Shown: one piece after another, positions 16,080-25,249 of the stretch
How the letters are laid out: every line of letters starts with the position of its first letter
Position numbering within the stretch: the first letter of the stretch is position 1
NCBI GenBank assembly: GCA_900545955.1
Contig: URAU01000010.1
Coordinates: 1 to 64,000, forward strand
Direction of reading: 5' to 3'
Origin: an uncultured Porphyromonadaceae bacterium
Lineage (GTDB): Bacteria; Bacteroidota; Bacteroidia; Bacteroidales; Muribaculaceae
DNA: 64,000 nucleotides
Notes under the pieces: generated by a model
Told to the model about the DNA's origin: nothing
Seen by the model: only the letters and a program-made list of their open reading frames with translations
Databases searched by the model: none
Program-made: the position numbers and the translations under genes

Positions 16080-16340
16080 TTACTTAACTTTTTCGATGAT
16101 TTCAACTAAGCGCCAGCGTTTGGTCTTGGAAAGGGGGCGGGTCTCCATCAGGCGTACGGTATCGCCGATTTCGCACTCGTTCTTTTCGTCGTGGGCGTGG
16201 TATTTCTTCGTCTTGTTGACAAATTTGCCGTAGATGGGGTGTTTTTCCTTCCACTTCACGGTCACCGTGATGGTCTTGTCACCCTTGTTGCTCGAAACAA
16301 CCCCAATACGCTCTTTGCGGAGATTTCTTTTTTCTTCCAT
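16080..16340 (-). CDS. rpsQ: 30S ribosomal protein S17
   Basis: S17 is an OB-fold primary 16S-binding protein. It is 86 residues: RKERIGVVSSNKGDKTITVTV, KHPIYGKFVNKTKKYHAHDEKNECEIGDTVRLMETRPLSKTKRWRLVEI. It lies between rpmC and rplN. Confidence 0.98.
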   Translation of the reverse strand: MEEKRNLRKERIGVVSSNKGDKTITVTVKWKEKHPIYGKFVNKTKKYHAHDEKNECEIGDTVRLMETRPLSKTKRWRLVEIIEKVK

Positions 16341-16372
16341 ATCGATAGGATGGTTTGCGGGATTTGAGGTTA

Positions 16373-16570
16373 TTATTTGTTGTTGAGTTCGCGAGCGCGG
16401 AGCTCGGTTTTCACGCGTGCGATCATGCGGCGGTCAAGCGTAATCTTGGCAGGGTTGTCAAGGGGCGAAACGGCATGGTTGGCCTTCGTCTGGAGATATT
16501 CCTTCTCCATCTGGGCGAGGCGCTCGCGGAGGTCGGCCGTAGAGAGCTCTTTGATTTCTTCTTTTTTCAT
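16373..16570 (-). CDS. rpmC: 50S ribosomal protein L29
   Basis: L29 is a small helical-hairpin protein at the tunnel exit, part of the docking site for nascent-chain factors. It is 65 residues: MKKEEIKELSTADLRERLAQ and the signature LDNPAKITLDRRMIARVKTEL. It lies 13 bp after rplP. Confidence 0.97.
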   Translation of the reverse strand: MKKEEIKELSTADLRERLAQMEKEYLQTKANHAVSPLDNPAKITLDRRMIARVKTELRARELNNK

Positions 16571-16583
16571 TTCTGCATTCTAA

Positions 16584-17015
16584 TTACACGTTAAGACTGG
16601 GATCATAATCGCGGCGTACCACAAACTTGGTAGTAACCGGGAGTTTCTGGGCTCCGAGGCGGAGTGCCTCCTTGGCAACGTCGAAGGGAACGCCGTCGAT
16701 TTCGATAATCATACGGCCGGGGGTTACGGAGGCAACGAAACCTTCGGGGTTACCTTTACCTTTACCCATACGTACGTCGAGAGGCTTCTTGGTGATGGGT
16801 TTATCGGGGAAGATGCGGATCCAGAGCTGGCCCTGACGCTGCATGTAGCGCGTTACGGCCACACGTGCTGCTTCGATCTGGCGGCCGGTGATCCATTTGG
16901 ATTCAAGGGTCTTGATGCCGAACGAACCGAAGGCGAGCTGATTGCCGCGCTGGGCGTTGCCTTTGGCGCGACCTTTCTGGACTCTGCGGAATTTTGTTTT
17001 TTTCGGTTGTAACAT
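16584..17015 (-). CDS. rplP: 50S ribosomal protein L16
   Basis: L16 helps place A-site tRNA near the peptidyl transferase centre. It is 143 residues: MLQPKKTKFRRVQKGRAKGNA, GRQIEAARVAVTRYMQRQGQLWIRIFPDKPITKKPLDVRMGKGKGNPEGFVASV, and AKEALRLGAQKLPVTTKFV. The spacer from rpsC is 274 bases, the longest within the S10 genes here. Confidence 0.98.
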   Translation of the reverse strand: MLQPKKTKFRRVQKGRAKGNAQRGNQLAFGSFGIKTLESKWITGRQIEAARVAVTRYMQRQGQLWIRIFPDKPITKKPLDVRMGKGKGNPEGFVASVTPGRMIIEIDGVPFDVAKEALRLGAQKLPVTTKFVVRRDYDPSLNV

Positions 17016-17289
17016 TTCGAGAAAGATGTTAGTCGAGATTAAAATTTGAGTGGTTAACTCGAGTCTGCGCGCGGTTGCCGTCTGTTCCGGAGCCGACGGG
17101 GGCGATGGCCTTGAGGAAGGGGTGGGCGGCCATTGCTGCCCGCTGGCCGGCCGGGGGCTTCGGGCGGGGCTAACGATTCCCCGCTTTTGCCCGGGGCCGC
17201 CGGCCCAGGGGGCCTTTGCGGCAGACTGCCGGAGGGAGAGGAGTCCGCGATGCCTCCCGGCTCAGCGGGGGCATCGCGCCGCCGGGCGC
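17016..17289 (-). other. Structured GC-rich spacer between rpsC and rplP
   Basis: 274 bases with no gene. Two strong hairpins are visible. One spans 17246-17278 (CGCGATGCC with GGCATCGCG, perfect 9 bp plus an inner CCCG/CGGG), beginning 11 bases after the rpsC stop. The other spans 17145-17205 (outer GGCCGGC/GCCGGCC, inner GCGGGG/CCCCGC). Neither has a U run on the minus strand. They may control processing or the relative output of the upstream and downstream genes. Confidence 0.6.
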
Positions 17290-18036
17290 TTAGGCCTGAC
17301 GGGGAGCGCGGGGCTTGCGGAAGCCGCCGCGGCGCTCGCCGCGACGCTCACGGTCGCCGCCTGCGGGGCGAACGTCCTTGGCTGCGGTGAGGTTGGGAGC
17401 AAGGTCGCGCTTGCCGTAGACTTCACCACGGCAGATCCATACCTTCACGCCGAGCACACCTACCTTGGTGTGGGCCTCTACGAGTGCGTAGTCGATGTCG
17501 GCACGCAGGGTATGGAGGGGCGTACGGCCTTCCTTGAACATTTCGGAGCGGGCGATTTCAGCGCCGTTGAGACGGCCGGAAACCTGCACCTTGATGCCTT
17601 CGGCGCCGGAGCGCATGGTGGCTGCGATGGCCATCTTGACTGCGCGGCGGTAGGCGATTTTGCCTTCGATCTGACGTGCGATGGTGGAGGCCACGATCTG
17701 GGCGTCGAGTTCGGGGCGTTTTACCTCGAAGATGTTGATCTGAACATCCTTGTCGGTGATTTTCTTGAGTTCTTCCTTGAGTTTGTCGACCTCGGCGCCA
17801 CCTTTGCCGATGATCACGCCGGGGCGCGAAGTGCATACGGTGATGGTGATCAGCTTGAGGGTGCGCTCGATTACGATGCGCGACACGCTCGACTTGGCAA
17901 GACGGACGTTGAGATACTTGCGCAGTTTGGAGTCTTCAAGCAGGGTTTCGCCATACTTTTTTCCTCCGAACCAGTTGGAGTCCCAGCCACGGATCACGCC
18001 GAGGCGGTTGGCAATCGGATTTACTTTCTGTCCCAT
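17290..18036 (-). CDS. rpsC: 30S ribosomal protein S3
   Basis: S3 forms part of the mRNA entry site. It is 248 residues: MGQKVNPIANRLGVIRGWDSNWFG, the KH motif with VIIGKGGAEVDKL and the C-terminal GVLGVKVWICRGEVYGKRD. The last 30 residues are Arg/Gly-rich (RERRGERRGGFRKPRAPRQA), a basic tail. Four bp separate it from rplV. Confidence 0.98.
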   Translation of the reverse strand: MGQKVNPIANRLGVIRGWDSNWFGGKKYGETLLEDSKLRKYLNVRLAKSSVSRIVIERTLKLITITVCTSRPGVIIGKGGAEVDKLKEELKKITDKDVQINIFEVKRPELDAQIVASTIARQIEGKIAYRRAVKMAIAATMRSGAEGIKVQVSGRLNGAEIARSEMFKEGRTPLHTLRADIDYALVEAHTKVGVLGVKVWICRGEVYGKRDLAPNLTAAKDVRPAGGDRERRGERRGGFRKPRAPRQA

Positions 18037-18039
18037 GTC

Positions 18040-18453
18040 TTAGTCGGAAATTTTAGTGTCTTTATCGATGGTGTCAACAAACAGAGTCACGTGGTTGGCA
18101 CGTTTGCGGATGCGGTAGCCGCGGCCCTGAGGTGCGGGGCGGAGGCGTTTGAGCATCGGGGCGCAATCCACGAAGATTGTGCTGATATAGAGTTCGCCGT
18201 TTTCGGCTTTGCGCTCGTTTTTGGCTTCCCAGTTGGCGATAGCCGAGCGGAGCAGCTTTTCTACGCGTGCGGCAGCCTCTTTGTTGGAGAATTTGAGGAT
18301 ACCGAGGGCGCGGAACACCTCCTTGCCGCGCACCAGGTCGGCGACGAGGCGCATCTTGCGGGGCGAGGTGGGGATGTTGGTCAGTTTGGCAAAGCTCTGC
18401 GTGCGCAGGGCTTCCTTACGTGCCTGAGCTGAGTTCTTTTTTCTTACACCCAT
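18040..18453 (-). CDS. rplV: 50S ribosomal protein L22
   Basis: L22 lines the exit tunnel constriction. It is 137 residues: TSPRKMRLVADLVRGKEVFRALGILKFSNKEAAARVEKLLRSAIANWE, then the beta-hairpin and APQGRGYRIRKRANHVTLFV. It is in the standard rpsS-rplV-rpsC order. Confidence 0.98.
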   Translation of the reverse strand: MGVRKKNSAQARKEALRTQSFAKLTNIPTSPRKMRLVADLVRGKEVFRALGILKFSNKEAAARVEKLLRSAIANWEAKNERKAENGELYISTIFVDCAPMLKRLRPAPQGRGYRIRKRANHVTLFVDTIDKDTKISD

Positions 18454-18511
18454 TTTATTCTGTGGTAATTGTTTGCTTGGAAATTAATAATTAAAGCGTC
18501 GGCCCGGCAAA

Positions 18512-18781
18512 TTATTTTTTCTTGTTGCCGGCGTGGCCGCGGAAGGTGCGCGTGGGAGCGAACTCGCCAAGCTTGTGTCCTACCATATTTTCGGTCACGT
18601 AGACAGGGATAAACTTGTTGCCGTTGTGAACGGCGAAAGTGTGGCCCACGAATTCGGGGGCGATCATAGAGGCGCGGCTCCAGGTTTTGATAACCGATTT
18701 CTTGCCGCTCTGCTCCATAGCATTCACTTTCTTTTCAAGTTTAACGCTGATGAAAGGGCCTTTTTTTAATGAACGACTCAT
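18512..18781 (-). CDS. rpsS: 30S ribosomal protein S19
   Basis: S19 is in the 30S head next to S13. It is 89 residues from the ATG giving MSRSLKKGPFISVKLEKK; an ATG four codons upstream adds only MTFT. GKKSVIKTWSRASMIAPEFVGHTFAVHNGNKFIPVYVTENMVGHKLGEF is the family signature. Confidence 0.98.
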   Translation of the reverse strand: MSRSLKKGPFISVKLEKKVNAMEQSGKKSVIKTWSRASMIAPEFVGHTFAVHNGNKFIPVYVTENMVGHKLGEFAPTRTFRGHAGNKKK

Positions 18782-18817
18782 TGTGAATGTCAATTAGTGG
18801 CTGTGAAACTTACGAGT

Positions 18818-19645
18818 TTACTTCTTTCTTCTCTCGATGATATACTTCGAGGAGGTCTTCTTCGGCGAGCGAGTCTTGAGACCTTTCGAGTACAGACCCT
18901 TGCGCGAACGGGGATGACCGCCGGAAGCGCGACCTTCGCCACCGCCCATGGGGTGGTCTACAGGGTTCATGACAACGCCGCGGTTGTGGGGGCGACGGCC
19001 GAGCCAGCGGGAGCGGCCGGCTTTACCGGAGCGCTCGAGCGAATGCTCGGAGTTGCCTACCACGCCGATGGTGGCCATGCAGGCTGCAAGGATTTTGCGG
19101 GTTTCACCTGAGGGGAGCTTGACAATCGCATAGTCGCCTTCGCGCGATACGAGCTGGGCGAATGTGCCGGCCGAGCGAGCCATGAAGGCTCCCTGACCGG
19201 GGCGAAGCTCGATGTTGTGGATAACGGTACCCACGGGGATTTTGCCCAGGGGAAGAGCGTTGCCCACTTCGGGAGCTGCGTCGGGGCCGCTTACCACAGT
19301 GGCACCGACCTCAAGGCCGTTGGGTGCAATGATATAGGCTTTGGCACCGTCGACGTAGTAGAGCAGGGCGATACGGGCCGAACGGTTGGGATCGTATTCG
19401 ATGCTCTTTACAACGGCGGGCACACCGTATTTAGTTCTCTTAAAGTCAATCAAACGGTATTTGCGCTTGTGGCCGCCACCAAGGTAGCGAGTGGTGAGGT
19501 GGCCTTCGGAGTTACGACCTCCGGTGCTTTTTTTACCGACTGTAAGAGATTTCTCTGGCGCTTTAGCAGTGATCGCTCCTTTGAAGACGCCAATAACTTT
19601 GTGTCGCTGCCCCGGTGTGGTGGGCTTGAATTTTCTTACTGCCAT
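18818..19645 (-). CDS. rplB: 50S ribosomal protein L2
   Basis: L2 is a primary 23S-binding protein essential for peptidyl transfer and subunit association. It is 275 residues: MAVRKFKPTTPGQRHKVI, RKYRLIDFKRTKYGVPAVVKSIEYDPNRSARIALL, and the conserved C-terminal VVMNPVDHPMGGGEGRASGGHPRS. It lies 12 bp after rplW. Confidence 0.98.
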   Translation of the reverse strand: MAVRKFKPTTPGQRHKVIGVFKGAITAKAPEKSLTVGKKSTGGRNSEGHLTTRYLGGGHKRKYRLIDFKRTKYGVPAVVKSIEYDPNRSARIALLYYVDGAKAYIIAPNGLEVGATVVSGPDAAPEVGNALPLGKIPVGTVIHNIELRPGQGAFMARSAGTFAQLVSREGDYAIVKLPSGETRKILAACMATIGVVGNSEHSLERSGKAGRSRWLGRRPHNRGVVMNPVDHPMGGGEGRASGGHPRSRKGLYSKGLKTRSPKKTSSKYIIERRKK

Positions 19646-19657
19646 TATTGTTCTTTA

Positions 19658-19948
19658 TCAGATGTTGCTGTAAAAGTCGATAGTTTCGCCTTCACCAACA
19701 GTTACGAAAGCCTTTTTCCAGCGGTTTGTCTTGCCGCGGAGCAGGCCGCTCTTGGTGTAGCGGGATTTGTTTTTGCCGCGAACGATCAGAGTGTTCACGT
19801 TGAGGACCTTGACGCCGTAGAGCTTTTCAACCATATCCTTGATCTGGAATTTGTTGGCTTCGGGCGAAACACGGAAGGTGTAGCGGTTGAGCTTCTCGGT
19901 GAGCTGGGTAGCAGCTTCGGTTACGATCGGTTCGATAATGAATTCCAT
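19658..19948 (-). CDS. rplW: 50S ribosomal protein L23
   Basis: L23 is the docking site for trigger factor and SRP at the tunnel exit. It is 96 residues: IIEPIVTEAATQLTEKLNRYTFRVSPEANKFQIKDMVEKLYGVKVLNVNTLIVRGK is typical. It lies between rplD and rplB. Confidence 0.97.
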   Translation of the reverse strand: MEFIIEPIVTEAATQLTEKLNRYTFRVSPEANKFQIKDMVEKLYGVKVLNVNTLIVRGKNKSRYTKSGLLRGKTNRWKKAFVTVGEGETIDFYSNI

Positions 19949-19969
19949 CTTTCTGTTTCCTCCTACGGT

Positions 19970-20590
19970 TTAAAGGTTATTGATAACTTCAAGGCCGCTC
20001 TCGGTGAGCACGATGGCGTTGTTGTTGAGAAGAGCGTAGGTGTTGACGTCGGAGGCGGTCATCACCTTGGTGTCGGGCACATTGCGGGCCGACAGGTATA
20101 CGTTCTTGTCAACACCCTTGAGCAGGAGCAGGAGCTTCTGGCCTTCGAGCTTGAGATTTTTGGTGAGGGCAACGAAATCCTTTGTCTTGGGAGCTTCGAA
20201 AGTGAAGTCCTCGACAACTACGATCTGGTTGTCCTGGGCCTTGGCGCTGAGCACCGACTTACGTGCCAGCTGCTTGAGTTTTTTATTGAGTTTGAAGCGA
20301 TAGTCGCGGGGACGGGGACCGAACACACGACCGCCGCCTACGAGCACGGGCGAGTTGATGTCGCCGATACGGCTTCCGCCGCCACCTTTCTGCTTGTGGA
20401 GCTTACGGGTAGAGCCGGAAACTTCGCTGCGCTCTTTCGATTTGTGTGTGCCCTGACGCTGGTTGGCGAGATACTGTTTAACATCGAGATAAACGGCGTG
20501 CTCGTTGGCGTCGATGGCAAAGACGGCGTCGTTAAGCACTGCTTTGCGGCCGGTGTCTTCTCCTTTTATGTTGTAGATTGCGAGTTCCAT
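19970..20590 (-). CDS. rplD: 50S ribosomal protein L4
   Basis: L4 reaches into the exit tunnel and in E. coli represses the S10 operon. It is 206 residues: RQGTHKSKERSEVSGSTRKLHKQKGGGGSRIGDINSPVLVGGGRVFGPRPRDYRFKLNKK covers the tunnel loop and signature. Its ATG overlaps the rplC stop region by one base. Confidence 0.98.
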   Translation of the reverse strand: MELAIYNIKGEDTGRKAVLNDAVFAIDANEHAVYLDVKQYLANQRQGTHKSKERSEVSGSTRKLHKQKGGGGSRIGDINSPVLVGGGRVFGPRPRDYRFKLNKKLKQLARKSVLSAKAQDNQIVVVEDFTFEAPKTKDFVALTKNLKLEGQKLLLLLKGVDKNVYLSARNVPDTKVMTASDVNTYALLNNNAIVLTESGLEVINNL

Positions 20591-21207
20591 TATTTCTCTA
20601 TCATTACGATTGAACCTTTACTTCCGGGGATTGAACCCTTAATCATCATCACGTTGTGTTCGGGGATCACCTTCACGACCTTGAGGTTCTGAACGGTGAC
20701 ACGCTCGTTGCCCATCTGGCCGGCCATACGCATTCCCTTGAACACCTTGGCGGGGTAGGAGCAGGCGCCGATCGAACCGGGGGCACGCAGGCGGTTGTGC
20801 TGGCCGTGTGTGCTCTGGCCTACACCGCCGAAGCCGTGGCGTTTAACCACACCCTGGAAGCCTTTACCTTTCGAGGTTCCGACGATGTCGACGAAGTCGT
20901 TCTCAGTGAAGAGGTTTACGTCGATTACGTCGCCGAGCTTGAACTCGCCTTCGAAACCTTTGAACTCGGCCAAGTGGCGCTTGGGGGTGGTGTTGGCTTT
21001 CTTGAAGTGACCGGCCATGGGCTGAGTGCAGTGCTTTTCTTTCTGCTCCTCAAAACCAAGCTGCAGGGCGTTGTAGCCGTCGGTCTCAACAGTCTTGACC
21101 TGGGTAACCACACAAGGACCTACTTCGATAACAGTGCACGGCACGTTGCGGCCGTCGGCACTGAAAACGGATGTCATTCCGATTTTCTTTCCTAATAATC
21201 CTGGCAT
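20590..21207 (-). CDS. rplC: 50S ribosomal protein L3
   Basis: L3 starts 50S assembly and reaches the peptidyl transferase centre. It is 205 residues from the ATG giving MPGLLGKKIGMTSVFSADGR. An upstream ATG would add 19 residues with no L3 similarity. FVDIVGTSKGKGFQGVVKRHGFGGVGQSTHGQHNRLRAPGSIGA is the signature. Confidence 0.98.
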   Translation of the reverse strand: MPGLLGKKIGMTSVFSADGRNVPCTVIEVGPCVVTQVKTVETDGYNALQLGFEEQKEKHCTQPMAGHFKKANTTPKRHLAEFKGFEGEFKLGDVIDVNLFTENDFVDIVGTSKGKGFQGVVKRHGFGGVGQSTHGQHNRLRAPGSIGACSYPAKVFKGMRMAGQMGNERVTVQNLKVVKVIPEHNVMMIKGSIPGSKGSIVMIEK

Positions 21208-21312
21208 TTCTGTAGTTAGTTTGAATATTGATTTATGCGGGTCGGACAGAGGCCCCGGGGGCATGCCCGGCTGTTTTCTTTGTAATGTTGGACTGAAATC
21301 TTACGGGGGTTA

Positions 21313-21618
21313 TCAGACCTTGATTTCAACTTCCACACCCGAGGGGAGTTCGAGTTTCATCAGAGCGTCGATGGTCTTGGCGGTCGAGTTGTAGATGTCG
21401 ATCAGACGCTTGTAGCTCGAGAGCTGGAACTGCTCGCGCGATTTCTTGTTGACGAAAGTCGAGCGGTTAACGGTGAAGATGCGCTTGTGGGTGGGCAGGG
21501 GAATGGGTCCGCTGATCACGGCGCCGGTCGATTTCACAGTCTTCACAATCTTTTCGGCCGACTTGTCGACGAGATTGTGGTCGTAGGATTTCAGTTTGAT
21601 TCTGATTTTCTGGCTCAT
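21313..21618 (-). CDS. rpsJ: 30S ribosomal protein S10
   Basis: S10 is in the 30S head, and the free protein can act in transcription antitermination with NusB. It is 101 residues from the ATG giving MSQKIRIKLKSYDHNLVDKSAEKIV; the upstream 18 codons are not S10. ISGPIPLPTHKRIFTVNRSTFVNKKSREQFQLSSYKRLIDI is the family signature. It follows fusA after a 148-bp spacer with a hairpin. Confidence 0.98.
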   Translation of the reverse strand: MSQKIRIKLKSYDHNLVDKSAEKIVKTVKSTGAVISGPIPLPTHKRIFTVNRSTFVNKKSREQFQLSSYKRLIDIYNSTAKTIDALMKLELPSGVEVEIKV

Positions 21619-21724
21619 TGTGAGTTGAGAAAAATTAAATTGATTTGAGTTTGAACGTTGCCGCGCGGTCAAGAATCATAAGCTGCCCGGCGGCAGAGGG
21701 TTTATATGCGTTCCAACCCCATGA

Positions 21725-21749
21725 GCCCCGGGGCGTCATGCCCCGGGGC
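21725..21749 (-). other. Perfect GC hairpin between fusA and rpsJ
   Basis: GCCCCGGGGC occurs twice (21725-21734 and 21740-21749) with GTCAT between. Each copy is itself a palindrome, so the two form a perfect 10-bp stem. It starts 17 bases after the fusA stop on the minus strand and has no U run. It may mark partial termination or processing between the str and S10 parts. Confidence 0.6.
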
Positions 21750-21766
21750 GAGGAGTGGTTGCTTTG

Positions 21767-23893
21767 TTATTTCACGAGGTCTACGCGGCCCTGGCAGTCG
21801 GTAAGCACCTTCTTGGCAATCGACGAGGAAACCTCGGCGTAGTGGGAGAAGGTCATCGTGGAGGTAGCGCGACCGGAAGTGATGGTACGGAGGGCGGTTA
21901 CATAGCCGAACATCTCGGCAAGAGGAGCCTGGGCCTTTACGACGCGGGCGCCGCTGCGCGATGTCTCCATGCCTTCCACCTGACCGCGACGCTTGTTGAG
22001 GTCGGAGATCACGTCGCCCATGCTTTCCTCGGGGGTTACAACCTCGATTTTCATGATGGGCTCCATGAGCACGGGACCGGCCTTTTCCGAAGCCTTCTTG
22101 AAGGCCTGGATGGCGCAGAGCTCGAAGGAGAGCTGGTCGGAGTCGACCGGGTGGAACGAGCCGTCGATTACGGTAACCTTGAGCTTCTCGACGGGGTAGC
22201 CGGCGAGCACGCCGTTCTTCATGGCGTTGGTGAAGCCCTTCTGGATAGCGGGGATGAATTCCTTGGGAATGTTGCCGCCCTTTACCTCGTCGACAAACTG
22301 GAGCGAGCCTTCGAAACCTTCGTCGACGGGCTCTACGCGAACGATGATGTCGGCGAACTTACCGCGGCCACCGGTCTGCTTCTTGAATACTTCGCGAAGC
22401 TCGACGGGCTGGGTGATGGCTTCCTTGTAGGTAACCTGGGGCTGACCCTGGTTGCATTCTACCTTGAATTCGCGCTTTAGGCGGTCGATGATGATGTCGA
22501 GGTGAAGTTCGCCCATACCGGAGATAACGGTCTGGCCGGTCTCCTCGTTGGTCTCCACGCGGAAAGTGGGGTCTTCCTCGGCGAGCTTCTGCAGACCTAC
22601 ACCGAGTTTGTCGAGGTCTTTCTGGGTCTTGGGCTCAACGGCGATACCGATTACGGGATCGGGGAACTCCATAGCTTCGAGCACGATGGGATGGTTCTCG
22701 TCGCAGAGGGTGTCGCCGGTGCGGATATCCTTGAAGCCTACGCCTGCGCCGATATCGCCGCAGCCGATTTTCTCCATGGGGTTCTGCTTGTTTGAGTGCA
22801 TCTGGAACAGACGGCTGACGCGCTCCTTCTTGTCGCTGCGTGCGTTGAGCACATAGCTGCCGGCAACCACGTCGCCGGAATAAACGCGGAAGAAGGTGAG
22901 ACGGCCTACATAGGGGTCGGTAGCGATCTTGAATGCCAGAGCACACATCGGGGCTTCCGACGAGGGCTCGCGGGTCTCGATTTTGTCGGGGTCGTCGATG
23001 GCGTGGCCTTCAACGGCGCCGGCGTCGAGGGGCGAGGGGAGATATGCGCAGACATTGTCGAGCAGGCACTGCACGCCCTTGTTCTTGAACGAGGAACCGC
23101 AGGTCATGGGCACGATGTCCATCTTGAGGGTGGCGGCGCGCAGGGCGCGGCGGATTTCCTCTTCGGTGATGGTGGAGGGGTCGTCGAAGTATTTCTCCAT
23201 GAGGGAGTCGTCGTACTCGGCGATTTTCTCAAGCATCTTGTCGCGCCACTCCTCGCACTCTGCGAGCATGCTGGCGGGAATTTCCTCTACGGAATATTCG
23301 GCACCCATGGTCTCGTCGTGCCAGAAGATAGCCTTCATGGTGATGAGGTCGACCAGACCCTTGAAGGTCTCTTCGGCGCCGATGGGCACCTGGATGGGGC
23401 AGGGATTTGCGCCCAGAACGTCCTTCACCTGGCGGCATACTTCGAAGAAGTTTGCGCCGGAGCGGTCCATCTTGTTGACGTAGCCGATACGGGGCACGTT
23501 GTATTTGTCGGCCTGACGCCACACGGTCTCCGACTGGGGCTCTACGCCGCCTACGGCACAGAATGTGGCCACGGCGCCGTCGAGCACACGGAGCGAGCGC
23601 TCCACCTCTACGGTGAAGTCAACGTGTCCCGGAGTGTCAATCAGGTTGATTTTGAATTTGTCGCCCGCATATTTCCAGAAAGTGGTGGTAGCGGCGGAGG
23701 TGATTGTGATACCACGCTCCTGCTCCTGCTCCATCCAGTCCATCGTGGCGGCGCCGTCGTGAACCTCACCGATTTTGTGGGTAAGACCGGTGTAGAACAG
23801 GATACGCTCCGATGTGGTGGTTTTACCGGCGTCGATGTGAGCCATGATGCCGATATTGCGGGTGTATTTTAAATGTTCGTCGATTTTAGCCAT
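21767..23893 (-). CDS. fusA: Elongation factor G
   Basis: The GTPase that drives translocation of the ribosome. It is 708 residues with all G motifs: AHIDAGKTTTSERILFYTG (residues 18-36), the switch region with MDWMEQEQERGITITSAATT, DTPGHVDFTVEVERSLRVLDGAV, and NKMDRSGANF. Domains II-V follow, ending with the domain V GYVTALRTITSGRATSTMTFSHY. Only one EF-G gene is seen here and no tuf gene accompanies it; tuf must lie elsewhere, as in other Bacteroidota. Confidence 0.98.
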   Translation of the reverse strand: MAKIDEHLKYTRNIGIMAHIDAGKTTTSERILFYTGLTHKIGEVHDGAATMDWMEQEQERGITITSAATTTFWKYAGDKFKINLIDTPGHVDFTVEVERSLRVLDGAVATFCAVGGVEPQSETVWRQADKYNVPRIGYVNKMDRSGANFFEVCRQVKDVLGANPCPIQVPIGAEETFKGLVDLITMKAIFWHDETMGAEYSVEEIPASMLAECEEWRDKMLEKIAEYDDSLMEKYFDDPSTITEEEIRRALRAATLKMDIVPMTCGSSFKNKGVQCLLDNVCAYLPSPLDAGAVEGHAIDDPDKIETREPSSEAPMCALAFKIATDPYVGRLTFFRVYSGDVVAGSYVLNARSDKKERVSRLFQMHSNKQNPMEKIGCGDIGAGVGFKDIRTGDTLCDENHPIVLEAMEFPDPVIGIAVEPKTQKDLDKLGVGLQKLAEEDPTFRVETNEETGQTVISGMGELHLDIIIDRLKREFKVECNQGQPQVTYKEAITQPVELREVFKKQTGGRGKFADIIVRVEPVDEGFEGSLQFVDEVKGGNIPKEFIPAIQKGFTNAMKNGVLAGYPVEKLKVTVIDGSFHPVDSDQLSFELCAIQAFKKASEKAGPVLMEPIMKIEVVTPEESMGDVISDLNKRRGQVEGMETSRSGARVVKAQAPLAEMFGYVTALRTITSGRATSTMTFSHYAEVSSSIAKKVLTDCQGRVDLVK

Positions 23894-23970
23894 TTTGCTA
23901 TAGGAAAATTGGAATCTGATTTACAATGAAATGTTGGGGATTGAGGTGCCGGATCAGGCGGCAGGTCGGA

Positions 23971-24447
23971 TCAGAAGCGGAAGTGGGCGAAAGCGCGGTT
24001 TGCTTCAGCCATCTTGTGCATATCCTCCTTGCGCTTGAAGGCGCCGCCCTGCTCGTTGAAGGCATCCATGATTTCAGCGGCGAGTTTGTCGCTCATGGTC
24101 TTGCCGCCACGTTTGCGAGCATAGTTGATGAGGTTTTTCATTGATATTGATTCCTTGCGGTCGGGACGGATTTCGGTGGGCACCTGGAAAGTGGCACCGC
24201 CGACACGGCGGGATTTTACCTCGACCTGGGGAGTTACGTTCTCAAGAGCTTTCTTCCAGATTTCGAGGGCGGTCTTCTCCTCGTTGGCCATCTTGGCCTT
24301 CACGGTTTCGAGAGCGGAGTAGAAGATGGTGTAGGAGGTGTTCTTCTTACCGTCGTACATGAGGTGGTTGACGAACTTCGTCACTTTCACATCGTGGAAC
24401 ACGGGATCGGGAAGAATCACGCGTTTCTTAGGCTTTGCTTTTCTCAT
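23971..24447 (-). CDS. rpsG: 30S ribosomal protein S7
   Basis: S7 nucleates assembly of the 30S head and contacts E-site tRNA. It is 158 residues: DPVFHDVKVTKFVNHLMYDGKKNTSYTIFYSALE, NVTPQVEVKSRRVGGATFQVPTEIRPDRK, and the end FKRKEDMHKMAEANRAFAHFRF. It is between rpsL and fusA in the str order. Confidence 0.98.
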   Translation of the reverse strand: MRKAKPKKRVILPDPVFHDVKVTKFVNHLMYDGKKNTSYTIFYSALETVKAKMANEEKTALEIWKKALENVTPQVEVKSRRVGGATFQVPTEIRPDRKESISMKNLINYARKRGGKTMSDKLAAEIMDAFNEQGGAFKRKEDMHKMAEANRAFAHFRF

Positions 24448-24647
24448 TTTAGTTTTAGCGAAAAGAGTGTTTTTGCTTTTTCGTCGTGGCTGGTGTCTTC
24501 TTCGGCCGCGAAAAGGACTTGTGGGGCGACCTACTCAACCGTTGTCAGCTGCGGGAAATCAAAAACGGGTAATTGTTTGGGATGATGATTTCTCGTGGTG
24601 CTATTTAGTAAACTTCACCGAAGGGGATTCAAGCGGAAATCCTTCGA
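24448..24647 (-). other. 200-base spacer between rpsL and rpsG
   Basis: No gene fits and no promoter with both consensus boxes was found on the minus strand. It is unusually long for these neighbours. I saw no dominant hairpin. Confidence 0.4.
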
Positions 24648-25037
<390 letters not shown>

Positions 25038-25192
25038 CTTAGTTTGTTAAATGAGTTTTGATGTTTGGTTTCTTATGCTTTGCTTTTTAACTGCGTATTC
25101 CATGGCTTTCCGCGCACGAATATCGCGCTCCATCGCGTTGAATCCCAACGGATTGCAACATGAACGGGCACGCAATACTCCGAAAAGCGATG

Positions 25193-25224
25193 CAAAATTA
25201 CGATTTATTCGGCTAATTACCAAA
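25193..25224 (-). promoter_or_regulatory. Promoter of the str-S10-spc ribosomal operon
   Basis: On the minus strand TTTG (25224-25221), then exactly 20 bases, then TAATTTTG (25200-25193): a full match to the Bacteroidota consensus. Transcription should start near 25186, giving a leader of about 150 bases before rpsL, long enough for regulation by a ribosomal protein. Confidence 0.8.
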
Positions 25225-25249
25225 TATTTTGAGAAATATTTCCGCCGGT

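Noticed and set aside
22796..23872. 358-residue open frame antisense to fusA
   Set aside because: Shadow of fusA.
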